From: Planctomycetota bacterium
GTDB lineage: Bacteria > Planctomycetota > Planctomycetia > Gemmatales > Gemmataceae
NCBI GenBank assembly: GCA_016177925.1
Contig: JACOUH010000147.1
Coordinates: 1 to 35,597, forward strand
Direction: 5' to 3'
DNA: 35,597 bases
The translations under genes and the position numbers were made by a program. A model generated the notes under the pieces. It was given only the letters and a program-made list of their open reading frames with translations. It was not told the origin of the DNA and searched no databases. Shown here one piece after another: positions 23,618 through 30,627 of this stretch (position 1 is the stretch's first letter; every line of letters begins with the position of its first letter).

Positions 23618-25264
23618 TCAATCCGCCAGGGGCTCGACCCGAGCCGTCCGATAGTACGCCAAGACCGTGCGGAGCAGCGCCGGCAGCGAGGTCGGCCGGT
23701 GGCCCTGCTGTCGGTTGGCGTGACCGATCCGGTAGAGGAGGGACCATTGCCGGTACAGGGTACGGTAGGCATTCAGCAGCGAGGCGCCCGGGTCGTAGAT
23801 GTTGGTCGACTCCGACGTGACGCCATTCAGCTCGACGACGGCCAGGTCGCGACCCGCCTTGAAGGCCGCGACGTCCGCATAGCGTACGTCGAAGCGGCCG
23901 ATGAAGAAGCCGGCGAAGCGGCGGGCGATGACGTCGACGGCGCGCTCCAGTTGGGGCGTGAGGAGGTGCCCGCCGTCGCGGAACATTGTCCCCTGGCAGT
24001 GGTTGCCGGCCAGTGCCAGGCGGAACGGCTCACCCGCGCCCAGGATTCGGTCGGCCTCCGCCGCGTGGCGGGTCAGGAATGTCTTTGCCTGCATCCGGTA
24101 GCGCGGGTGCCGCCACACCAGCTCTTCCAGGGTCGACCGGCCGTCTCCGATAACAACGGGGAACTGCTTGTCCGTGATCGAGAAGATGTGTCCCCTTTCC
24201 TCTCCGGGGAGGCGATAGTAGAAGATGCCCGCCTCGTGGGGGCCAGGGTGATACGGCTGCACCAGCACCGCCCCGGGCTGCTGGTGCAGGTACTTCTCGA
24301 CGTCGACCAGGTCGTGAACCCGCCTCATGCCGGCGCCGCGCTGGCCGGCGTCGGGCTTGAGGACGAGCGGAAACGGCCACTCCCTCTCGCGCACCGCCTG
24401 TCTGAACTGACCGAGGCGTTCCGCCGCCCCGCCCGGCGGCACCAGAAAGCTGGGGATCACCCACTCACGGGGGAGTTGCGTGAGGATGGCGTGCTTCGAC
24501 TCGCCGACGACTCCGCCATCCGGGATGCCAGGGTTGGCCGCCGTCCAGACCGTGAAACTGCGGTAGCGCAAACTCAGCCAGGCCAGCCACGGCACAACCG
24601 GGATGTAGAACAGCCAGGTCGGCCAGAACTCCCAGCGCCATAGCCGGGCCACTTTCGCCGCTATCTTCGCCCGGCCGACCGCGCTGGCGGACAGGGTGAG
24701 GACTCGAATGAGGAGATAAAGCATCCCCAGGGCGAGCAGCGTCGTCAGCCAGCTTGTCCCAAGCAAGGCTCGGAGAGGCACGGCAAGAGAGTCGCCGAAC
24801 AGGGAGACCGAGCCGACCAGCAGGGGCGTCCACAGCAGGGCCGCGACGAAGGTCCAGAAGACGAATCGGCCGCCCTGCCGGCCCAGGATGCCCGCCCCAA
24901 GGTAGAGCGGCAAACGCGTCCCAGGCAGGAACCGAGCGGCCACCACGGCCCCCGTTAGGTTGCGGTCGAGCCAGCGCCCGACCCGCTCCAACCCGCCTGT
25001 AGGTAGCCGGCGTCTCACCCAGCCCCACTCCAGCACACGGCGCCCCGCCATGCGACCGGCCAACCAGAGGGCCAGGTCGCTCACGAAGATCCCGAGGAAG
25101 CAACCCAGCAGCCCCAGGAGCAGTTCCGCCCGTCCCCCGGCAATGAGCAGGCCCACTCCGATGCAGGTCAGGTCCTCGGAGACGAAGGTCGCCAGGACGA
25201 CCGCCCCGAGGAATGTCCAGGGGACAAGCGGCAAGTCCAAATCGATCGGCACAGGCAGACTCAT
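23618..25264 (-). CDS. VTT (DedA/SNARE-associated) membrane domain fused to ATP-grasp domain
   Basis: A 548-aa protein with two parts. Residues 1 to about 210 form a DedA/VTT-type membrane domain: VVLATFVSEDLTCIGVGLLI, FLGIFVSDLALWLAGRMAG, and the conserved reentrant-helix motif GAVVAARFLPGTRLPLYLGAG. After two more membrane segments, residues about 300-510 form an ATP-grasp domain: FPLVLKPDAGQRGAGMRRV, AVLVQPYHPG, FSITDKQFPVVIGDGRSTLE, then RFDVRYADV and VVELNGVTSESTNIYDP with metal-binding Glu and Asn. ATP-grasp enzymes join a carboxylate to an amine or thiol; this one may modify a lipid or peptide at the membrane that the VTT part flips, but that is inference. The start at 25264 uses a GGAGG that belongs to the palindrome 25268-25340. 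Confidence 0.85.
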   Translation of the reverse strand: MSLPVPIDLDLPLVPWTFLGAVVLATFVSEDLTCIGVGLLIAGGRAELLLGLLGCFLGIFVSDLALWLAGRMAGRRVLEWGWVRRRLPTGGLERVGRWLDRNLTGAVVAARFLPGTRLPLYLGAGILGRQGGRFVFWTFVAALLWTPLLVGSVSLFGDSLAVPLRALLGTSWLTTLLALGMLYLLIRVLTLSASAVGRAKIAAKVARLWRWEFWPTWLFYIPVVPWLAWLSLRYRSFTVWTAANPGIPDGGVVGESKHAILTQLPREWVIPSFLVPPGGAAERLGQFRQAVREREWPFPLVLKPDAGQRGAGMRRVHDLVDVEKYLHQQPGAVLVQPYHPGPHEAGIFYYRLPGEERGHIFSITDKQFPVVIGDGRSTLEELVWRHPRYRMQAKTFLTRHAAEADRILGAGEPFRLALAGNHCQGTMFRDGGHLLTPQLERAVDVIARRFAGFFIGRFDVRYADVAAFKAGRDLAVVELNGVTSESTNIYDPGASLLNAYRTLYRQWSLLYRIGHANRQQGHRPTSLPALLRTVLAYYRTARVEPLAD

Positions 25265-25267
25265 GAT

Positions 25268-25340
25268 GCCTCCGTAGGACGGATTTCCAATCCGTCCGGG
25301 CTTCACCCACGGACGGATTGGAAATCCGTCCTACGGAGGC
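25268..25340. repeat. 30-bp perfect inverted repeat carrying a ribosome binding site
   Basis: Arms 25268-25297 and 25311-25340 are perfect complements with a 13-nt centre; the stem contains GGACGGATTTCCAATCCGTCC-type sequence within GTAGGACGGATTTCCAATCC. The left arm read on the minus strand ends TACGGAGG, six bases before the ATG of the VTT/ATP-grasp gene, so it supplies the Shine-Dalgarno and could hide it in the hairpin. Confidence 0.9.
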
Positions 25341-25369
25341 CCGGCCGGGGACGATGGTCCGAGATCCCA

Positions 25370-25933
25370 TCACGCCCTCTCTCGATGGGCGACAGTCGAC
25401 GGCGCATAACCGAAATGGCTCGGCAGCGCGACGCCCAGCAGCCGGGCCATCACGGCGATCAGCGCGTTGTGGTGCGTCGTGTGGCTGAGCACGTAGGCCA
25501 GCTCTCGCTCCAGGGTGGTCGTGACCTCGACTCGGGGACCGTCCGGGGTGAGCAGGACCGACAGGCGCAAGGGCTGCGAACCGGACACCCAGAGGGAGGC
25601 CAGCAGTCGCTGCTCCAGCCGGTTGATCGCCTCGAGGGCGGCCTTCCGGCAGTGCTCGACGTCCGTGCCGCGCTGGCGGCGGTCGTAGTCCACCGCCCCC
25701 GCGGAGAGGCCGCCCAGCAGCGCCTCAAAGTGATCGAGGCTGTGGCGCACATGCCCGCCGATGCTGCTCGACACCACGCCGACCGGCTTCCGAGCGTACT
25801 GCCCGTCGGTCAGCGCCTCCAGCAATTCCGCAAGCTGGCGCAGGAGGGCGACCAGGGGCAGGACGGCGCGGGGGGGTCCCACCCCGCCAGTCCCCGCGAG
25901 TGCCGCCGCAATCTCGTGAAGGACCGCACTCAT
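25370..25933 (-). CDS. DinB family protein
   Basis: A 187-aa four-helix-bundle protein of the DinB/YfiT-like class. Two His-bearing helices typical of the metal site are present: SSIGGHVRHSLDHFEALLGG near residues 55-74 and LSHTTHHNALIAVMARLLG near 150-168. Family members are metal-dependent enzymes, some of them thiol transferases (bacillithiol, mycothiol or glutathione type), many of unknown role. It starts within the stop of the DoxX gene (ATGA, 25930-25933), so the two are translationally coupled. No signal or membrane segment is seen. The gene ends about 30 bp from the palindrome 25268-25340. Confidence 0.8.
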   Translation of the reverse strand: MSAVLHEIAAALAGTGGVGPPRAVLPLVALLRQLAELLEALTDGQYARKPVGVVSSSIGGHVRHSLDHFEALLGGLSAGAVDYDRRQRGTDVEHCRKAALEAINRLEQRLLASLWVSGSQPLRLSVLLTPDGPRVEVTTTLERELAYVLSHTTHHNALIAVMARLLGVALPSHFGYAPSTVAHRERA

Positions 25934-26394
25934 TCGGCTCGCTCCTTTCCGCGGCGTGTGCCCAGCAAGGGGAGCTGCCGCCAGCGATACACCAGGACGA
26001 CCAGCGACCCGAACGCCACCGCCAGGGCCAGTCCGAACAAAAACCCGCCGTCGCCAGCCACTTCGATGCCCAGGCTCGTCAGGTGCGTGAAGATCGCCCC
26101 GCTGATGACGAACAGCGCCAGCGCTGCGCCGAGAGCGGCGGCGCGGGGAACCAGCAGCAGGACAGCGCAGACCAGTTCCAGCACCCCGACCGCGGTTGCT
26201 GCCGGGCGGCCACCCCGGTCGCCGAAGATCACCTGTGTCTCCGGGGCGTAGGTGAACTTGAAGTACAGCGTCTGGGCCAGAACCGCCGCCACGGCGACCT
26301 GTGCCCCCCACGGGACGAGCACGGAAGCTCGATACCAGCCCGCCGCAGACCGGGCCACACTTGCCGGTTCGGTACTCGCCTGTTGTTGCAGCAT
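25930..26394 (-). CDS. DoxX-like membrane protein
   Basis: A 154-aa protein with four hydrophobic segments: PWGAQVAVAAVLAQTLYFKF, ATAVGVLELVCAVLLLVP, ALGAALALFVISGAIFTHL and FLFGLALAVAFGSLVVLVY. The order and the motifs LAQTLYFKFT, ELVCAVLLL and GAIFTHL fit the DoxX/DoxD superfamily of small quinone-linked or redox-related membrane proteins. The function is not established for this branch. The start at 26394 has AAGAGGTTTGC before it. It is the first gene of a DoxX-DinB unit reading away from the sigma-54 activator, across a 187-bp region in which I found no -24/-12 promoter. Confidence 0.75.
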   Translation of the reverse strand: MLQQQASTEPASVARSAAGWYRASVLVPWGAQVAVAAVLAQTLYFKFTYAPETQVIFGDRGGRPAATAVGVLELVCAVLLLVPRAAALGAALALFVISGAIFTHLTSLGIEVAGDGGFLFGLALAVAFGSLVVLVYRWRQLPLLGTRRGKERAE

Positions 26395-26581
26395 TGCAAA
26401 CCTCTTGTCATCGAAAGGAGTTTCGGGCGCGCCTGCCGACCCGACCCGGTGGACAGGCTCGCGTTTCCCGACACCGCCTGGTACGATGCGCGGTGAATAA
26501 GGCGGTTACAGCAAATCCGAAGAGCGGCGCAGACACGTCTTGCCGATCGGGCGCCGCCGCCGGGCCAACAGGAGAAGACGG

Positions 26582-28570
26582 ATGACGAGGGAGGTCGATC
26601 CCCTCAAGGTGGCGGGGCTGATCCCGGAGGACGGCGACCTGCTCGCGCTGCGGGCCATCGCGGAGGGGACCGCTCACAGCGTCGGCGAGGAGTTCTTCTC
26701 GTCCTTGGTCCGCCACCTCGCCAGCGCCCTCGGCGTCCCCTATGCGTTCGTCGCCGAGTTTGCCCGCGTCAACACGCGCGTCCGCACCCTGGCCTACTGG
26801 CACCGCGACCGCATCGCCGCCAATGTTGAGTTCGACCTGGCCGGCACGCCCTGCGAGGATGTCGTCCGCGGCCACCTCTGTCACCACCCCATCGGCGTCA
26901 AGGACAAGTTCCCGCTCGACCGCCCGCTCGTGCAGATGGGCATCGAGAGCTACCTGGGCGTCCCACTGCTGGACGACGCGGGCAACCACCTCGGCCACCT
27001 GGCTGTCTTCGACGAGCGGCCAATGCCGTCCGAGCCGCGGCGGCTGTTCGTCTTCCGCATCTTTGCCTCGCGGGCGGCGGCGGAGTTGGAGCGGTTGCGG
27101 GCCGAGCGGCGCCTCCGCGACAGCGAGGCCCGCTACCGCGACCTCTACCACGAGGCGCCCATCGCCTACGTCTCGACCGGCACCGACGGCCGATTCCGCA
27201 GTGTCAACCGTTCCGCGGCGCAGCTGCTTGGCTACACCGCCGAGGAGATGGTGGGCATGCCGCTCACCGACATCCTGGCCGACACGCCGGCCGGCAAGCC
27301 GAAGGGCCTCGGCATCTTCCAGAAGTTTCTCCGCGGCGAGGGAGCCGATGGCGAGGAGCTGGAACTGCGGCACAAGGACGGCCGGCCGGTGTGGGTCAGC
27401 CTGTGGATGAAGCCGATGCGCGGCGACGACGGCAAGGTGCAGGCCAGCCGGTCGATTTGGATCGACATCACCGCCCGTGTGCTGGCCGAGGCGGAGCGCG
27501 CCCGGCTGGCGCAGCAGAACCTCTATCTGCAGGAAGAGATCAAGGCGGCGCACAACTTCGAGGAGATCATCGGACGCAGCCCCGCCCTGGCCGCCGTCCT
27601 CGATCATGTCCGCCAGGTTGCTCCCACCGACACGACGGTGCTGATTACCGGAGAAACGGGAACGGGCAAGGAGCTGATTGCCCGCGCCCTGCACTCCAGC
27701 AGCCGCCGCAAGCACAAGCCGCTGATCAAGGTGAACTGCGCCGCCCTGCCGACCGGCCTGGTCGAGAGTGAGCTGTTCGGCCACGAGAAGGGCGCTTTCA
27801 CCGGCGCCATCGCCCGCCGCGTCGGCCGCTTCGAGCTGGCCGACGGCGGAACGCTCTTCCTCGATGAGGTCGGCGAGATCCCGCCGGAGGTTCAGGTGAA
27901 GCTGTTGCGCGTCTTGCAAGAGCGCGAGTTCGACCGTGTCGGCGGCACGGCCCCAATCAAGGTCGATGTCCGCGTTCTCGCCGCCACCAACCGCGACTTG
28001 CTCCAGGCCGTCCGCGACAAGACCTTCCGCGAGGACCTCTATTATCGCCTGAGTGTCTTCCCCGTCCGCCTGCCGCCGCTGCGCGAGCGCCCCGAGGACA
28101 TTCCTCTGCTCGCTCACTTCCTCGTCGACAAGTTCGCTATGCGCATCGGCAAGCGGATCGAGGGGATCAGCCAGGCGACGATGCAGCATCTGCTGGACTA
28201 CGCCTGGCCCGGCAACGTCCGTGAACTGGAGAACGTCCTCGAGCGGGCGGTCATCCTCACCCGCTCGTCCGTTCTCGAGATCGACGCCAGCGTCCTTCCA
28301 GGCGGGCCCCCTCGGGAGGGCGAGGCTCCTGCCGAGCCGGGCAGACGGCTCGGCAGGAGCCTCGCCCTCCCGGGGGAGCCGCCCGCCGGGGGACAGGCAC
28401 CCACCCTGGAAGCGGTGGAATGCGAACACATCCGCGCCGTCCTCCGTCAAACCAACGGAGTCATCGATGGTCCCGCCGGGGCGGCGCGGATCCTCGGCCT
28501 GCATCCCAACACGCTCCGCAGCCGGATGAAGAAGCTCGGCATCACGCGCCCCGGCCACGATCCTTCGTGA
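26582..28570 (+). CDS. Sigma-54-dependent transcriptional activator (GAF-PAS-AAA+-Fis)
   Basis: A 662-aa bacterial enhancer-binding protein. Residues about 20-185 form a GAF-like sensor, about 185-315 a PAS domain ([20 protein letters not shown]), then the AAA+ domain: Walker A GETGTGKE (about 357-364), the sigma-54 contact loop GAFTGA (about 404-409), Walker [12 protein letters not shown], and [15 protein letters not shown]. The C-terminus has a Fis-type helix-turn-helix ([20 protein letters not shown]). The linker between AAA+ and HTH is lengthened by the palindromic element 28313-28372. With GAFTGA intact it should act with RpoN. The start at 26582 follows AGGAGA. The divergent DoxX-DinB genes are possible targets, though no -24/-12 promoter was found there. 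The signal sensed is unknown. Confidence 0.9.
   Translation: MTREVDPLKVAGLIPEDGDLLALRAIAEGTAHSVGEEFFSSLVRHLASALGVPYAFVAEFARVNTRVRTLAYWHRDRIAANVEFDLAGTPCEDVVRGHLCHHPIGVKDKFPLDRPLVQMGIESYLGVPLLDDAGNHLGHLAVFDERPMPSEPRRLFVFRIFASRAAAELERLRAERRLRDSEARYRDLYHEAPIAYVSTGTDGRFRSVNRSAAQLLGYTAEEMVGMPLTDILADTPAGKPKGLGIFQKFLRGEGADGEELELRHKDGRPVWVSLWMKPMRGDDGKVQASRSIWIDITARVLAEAERARLAQQNLYLQEEIKAAHNFEEIIGRSPALAAVLDHVRQVAPTDTTVLITGETGTGKELIARALHSSSRRKHKPLIKVNCAALPTGLVESELFGHEKGAFTGAIARRVGRFELADGGTLFLDEVGEIPPEVQVKLLRVLQEREFDRVGGTAPIKVDVRVLAATNRDLLQAVRDKTFREDLYYRLSVFPVRLPPLRERPEDIPLLAHFLVDKFAMRIGKRIEGISQATMQHLLDYAWPGNVRELENVLERAVILTRSSVLEIDASVLPGGPPREGEAPAEPGRRLGRSLALPGEPPAGGQAPTLEAVECEHIRAVLRQTNGVIDGPAGAARILGLHPNTLRSRMKKLGITRPGHDPS
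28313..28372. repeat. In-gene palindromic element, 60 bp
   Basis: Arms 28313-28338 and 28347-28372 are 26-nt perfect complements with an 8-nt centre; the stem contains GGGCGAGGCTCCTGCCGAGC. It spans 20 codons and is read as [20 protein letters not shown] in the linker of the sigma-54 activator. Confidence 0.9.
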
Positions 28571-28751
28571 TCGCCACGACCGGCCGTGGCGCCTCCCCCC
28601 TCCCCCACGCCACCCGCATCTCCGTTCGCAACGCTCACTCATCTCGCAAATCTAAGCCTCCCAGGAGTTTGCGCGAATTCTTTCCAGCTCTTCTGGCGAC
28701 CGGCACGCGGCTCGCTTTCTCCCCTCCTCACTGTCCCCGGAGAAAGGCGTC

Positions 28752-29015
28752 ATGCTGAAGATCACCCGCGTCCTCGATGGCGAATCGGGCCTACTGCTCA
28801 GGCTGGAAGGGAAGCTCCTCGGGCCGTGGGTGGAGGAGCTGGCAGGGGTCTGCACGGAGCCCGATCGCCCCTGCCGTGTTCGACTCGACCTGTCGGCGGT
28901 GACCTTCGTGGACGTGTCCGGGGAGCGGATACTTCGCGCGTTGATGGACCGGGGCGTGGTGATCGCCGCTGCCTCGGGGTTCGTGGCGGCCCTGTTGCGC
29001 CTGGAGGATCGATGA
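28752..29015 (+). CDS. Small STAS-like (anti-sigma antagonist-type) protein
   Basis: An 87-aa protein: LKITRVLDGESGLLLRLEGK, then CRVRLDLSAVTFVDVSGERI, LRALMDRGVVIAAASGFV. The strand-helix order and the segment DLSAVTFVDVSGERIL match STAS domains, where a Ser/Thr in this loop is the usual phosphorylation site; the position here is Ser in DVSGE. STAS proteins bind anti-sigma factors or act as small sensors. GGAGAAAGG lies before the ATG. Its stop overlaps the ATG of the ECF sigma gene (29012-29015), which suggests a functional link with that sigma factor, though no anti-sigma gene is seen. Confidence 0.75.
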   Translation: MLKITRVLDGESGLLLRLEGKLLGPWVEELAGVCTEPDRPCRVRLDLSAVTFVDVSGERILRALMDRGVVIAAASGFVAALLRLEDR

Positions 29016-29719
29016 CTACTTCTGTCCTGTGCTCGACACCCGAGATGTCCGACGACCGTTTCTCACAGGCTTCCCGCTCCCCTGAACTGGAAGCGGAAGC
29101 GGAGTTGGTGGACCGCATTCGTGCCGGCGACGAGTCGGCCTGCGCGACCCTGGTCCGCCGGCATGGCGGCGCTATGATGGCCTGCGCCCGTCGCATCCTT
29201 CACTGCGAGGCCGAGAGTGCCGACGCCGTCCAGGATGCCCTCGTCTCGGCCTTCCGTTCGATCGGCTCGTTCGCCGGGAACGCCCGCCTGGGCACCTGGC
29301 TGCATCGCATTGTCGTCAACGCCTGCCTGGTGCGGCTGCGTGCCCGTCGCCGGCGCCGGGCCGTGCCGCTTGACGACCTGCTCCCCACCTTCGACGAGTC
29401 CGGCCGCCCTGCCTCGCGCCTGGCGGGAGACGGCGCCCGCCAGCCGCTCGCCCGGCTGGAGCGAGAGGAGGTTCGGGCGCAGGTCCGCGCTTGCATCGAC
29501 CGCCTTCCCGACCCGCACCGGACCGTCCTTCTGCTGCGCGACATCGAGGAGTTCGACACGGACCAGACAGCCGAGTTGCTCGGGACCTCGCGCGGCGCGG
29601 TCAAGGTTCGTCTCCACCGCGCTCGCCAGGCGCTGCGATCGTTGCTGGCGCCGCTCCTTGGCCTGGACGGGAATCCCACGGTTGAGAACGAGATGGGCGC
29701 TGATCTGGACGGGGGGTGA
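29012..29719 (+). CDS. ECF-type RNA polymerase sigma factor
   Basis: A 235-aa sigma-70-family protein. Region 2 is visible as LVDRIRAGDESACATLVRRH, RRILHCEAESADAVQDALVS, FRSIGSFAGNARLGTWLHRI and VVNACLVRLRARR. Region 4 follows a short linker: RLPDPHRTVLLLRDIEEFDT, then TAELLGTSRGAVKVRLHRAR with its helix-turn-helix. Length and layout fit ECF factors. It begins within the stop of the STAS-like gene and is probably co-translated with it. The C-terminal tail is short, so no fused anti-sigma domain exists. The promoter it recognises is unknown. Confidence 0.9.
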   Translation: MTTSVLCSTPEMSDDRFSQASRSPELEAEAELVDRIRAGDESACATLVRRHGGAMMACARRILHCEAESADAVQDALVSAFRSIGSFAGNARLGTWLHRIVVNACLVRLRARRRRRAVPLDDLLPTFDESGRPASRLAGDGARQPLARLEREEVRAQVRACIDRLPDPHRTVLLLRDIEEFDTDQTAELLGTSRGAVKVRLHRARQALRSLLAPLLGLDGNPTVENEMGADLDGG

Positions 29720-29794
29720 TCGAGGGTGGTAAAGTAGGATCAGCCCAGGATGGCATCCCCAAAAGCAGCAACGACGGGGTCCCCGCGGTGATTT

Positions 29795-30154
29795 ATGTCG
29801 AACGGCGATCTGTGTCGCATTCTTCGGCATGGAACGACCAGACAGCGGGCCGAGGCAATTCTGCGGGACGGTCCCGATCCCAATTTCGTTGAGCCAGGGG
29901 CAAACACAGGCAGCGCAGAGGGGTTTTCCACTTCTCCTCCGGAAGGACCGTTCCCCACCGGCTCGCCGGAGAAAGTCGCCGCCGACAAGGCAAACCTGTT
30001 CCCCAACGAAGGGGGGCCTGCAATCCTCGAGATCGAGGTGCCCATCGCAATTGCAGATCTCGCGGACTTCGGCGGTGAATACCGGTTCGAGCCCGGTTAT
30101 GGGCTCGAAGAACTCCTGGAAATCTGGCCGACGATACCGAAAAGGATTCTGTAG
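29795..30154 (+). CDS. Hypothetical protein, possibly ADP-ribosyltransferase-like
   Basis: A 119-aa soluble protein with ATG at 29795. It reads LCRILRHGTTRQRAEAILRDG, a pattern (HGT plus a helix ending in Gly) resembling the start of small ART/RES-type folds, followed by EGFSTSPPEGPFPTGSPEK, a helix (KVAADKANLF) and strands AILEIEVPIAIADLA. A C-terminal EELLEIWPTIPKRIL is helical. The resemblance to ADP-ribosyltransferase toxins is weak and rests on the HGT and GFST motifs only. The gene is 2 bp ahead of the next gene and clearly paired with it. GC content is lower than in neighbours to the eye, which hints at acquisition. Confidence 0.55.
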   Translation: MSNGDLCRILRHGTTRQRAEAILRDGPDPNFVEPGANTGSAEGFSTSPPEGPFPTGSPEKVAADKANLFPNEGGPAILEIEVPIAIADLADFGGEYRFEPGYGLEELLEIWPTIPKRIL

Positions 30155-30156
30155 CC

Positions 30157-30627
30157 ATGACCGTGCTTTCTCGAATCCGGGATCTGGTCCAAGACAAACT
30201 CGCCGGTCGAAAGATTGACATCGAGGGATTTGCCGACGAACTGCTCCTTCTGGCCAGGGAGGCGGGCGAGGTCCAAGGGACATTGGCGACGGATCGAGTT
30301 CTACGCCTGGAGGTTGACGGACAGCACTCCTGTGAAGTCGAAGTGGATCGCGCCAAGACGAAGTTGCGAATGCTCTGTGCTCGCCTGGGTGTGCTCTGCA
30401 ACCAAAGCGGCCTTGGTAACGTTTCGCTCTACGGAGGTGAGGGCGTCATCGAAAAGAAGCACTCATCGCTTGCGCAACATGAAGACCAAAAACAATCCGA
30501 ATCAAGCGCGGCTCCGCCCCAGGTAGAAGCGAATCGGTGGACTGTTCGTTTCAAGAACACCTCTTCCGAACAGGGCTTCACGATCATTCCTTTGGGCTGG
30601 CGCCGGTTACCCGTCACGGCTTCGTGA
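30157..30627 (+). CDS. Hypothetical protein paired with the preceding gene
   Basis: A 156-aa soluble protein starting 2 bp after the previous stop. N-terminal helices (MTVLSRIRDLVQDKLAGRKI, then GFADELLLLAREAGEV) are followed by strands (RVLRLEVDG, SCEVEVDRAKTKLRMLCARL), a low-complexity Gln/Ser/Glu linker around residues 105-125, and a C-terminal strand pair (WTVRFKNTSSEQGFTIIPLG). I do not recognise the family. With its partner it could form a toxin-antitoxin or effector-immunity pair. The last 14 bases overlap the end of the convergent PPC-domain gene. Confidence 0.6.
   Translation: MTVLSRIRDLVQDKLAGRKIDIEGFADELLLLAREAGEVQGTLATDRVLRLEVDGQHSCEVEVDRAKTKLRMLCARLGVLCNQSGLGNVSLYGGEGVIEKKHSSLAQHEDQKQSESSAAPPQVEANRWTVRFKNTSSEQGFTIIPLGWRRLPVTAS

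Noticed and set aside
26395..26581. Sigma-54 (-24/-12) promoter between DoxX and the activator
   Set aside because: GG and GC pairs such as those near 26525-26545 have 12-14 nt between them instead of 10.
26408..28642. Minus-strand open frame of 744 codons opposite the sigma-54 activator
   Set aside because: Antisense shadow of a gene with intact Walker A, GAFTGA and HTH motifs.
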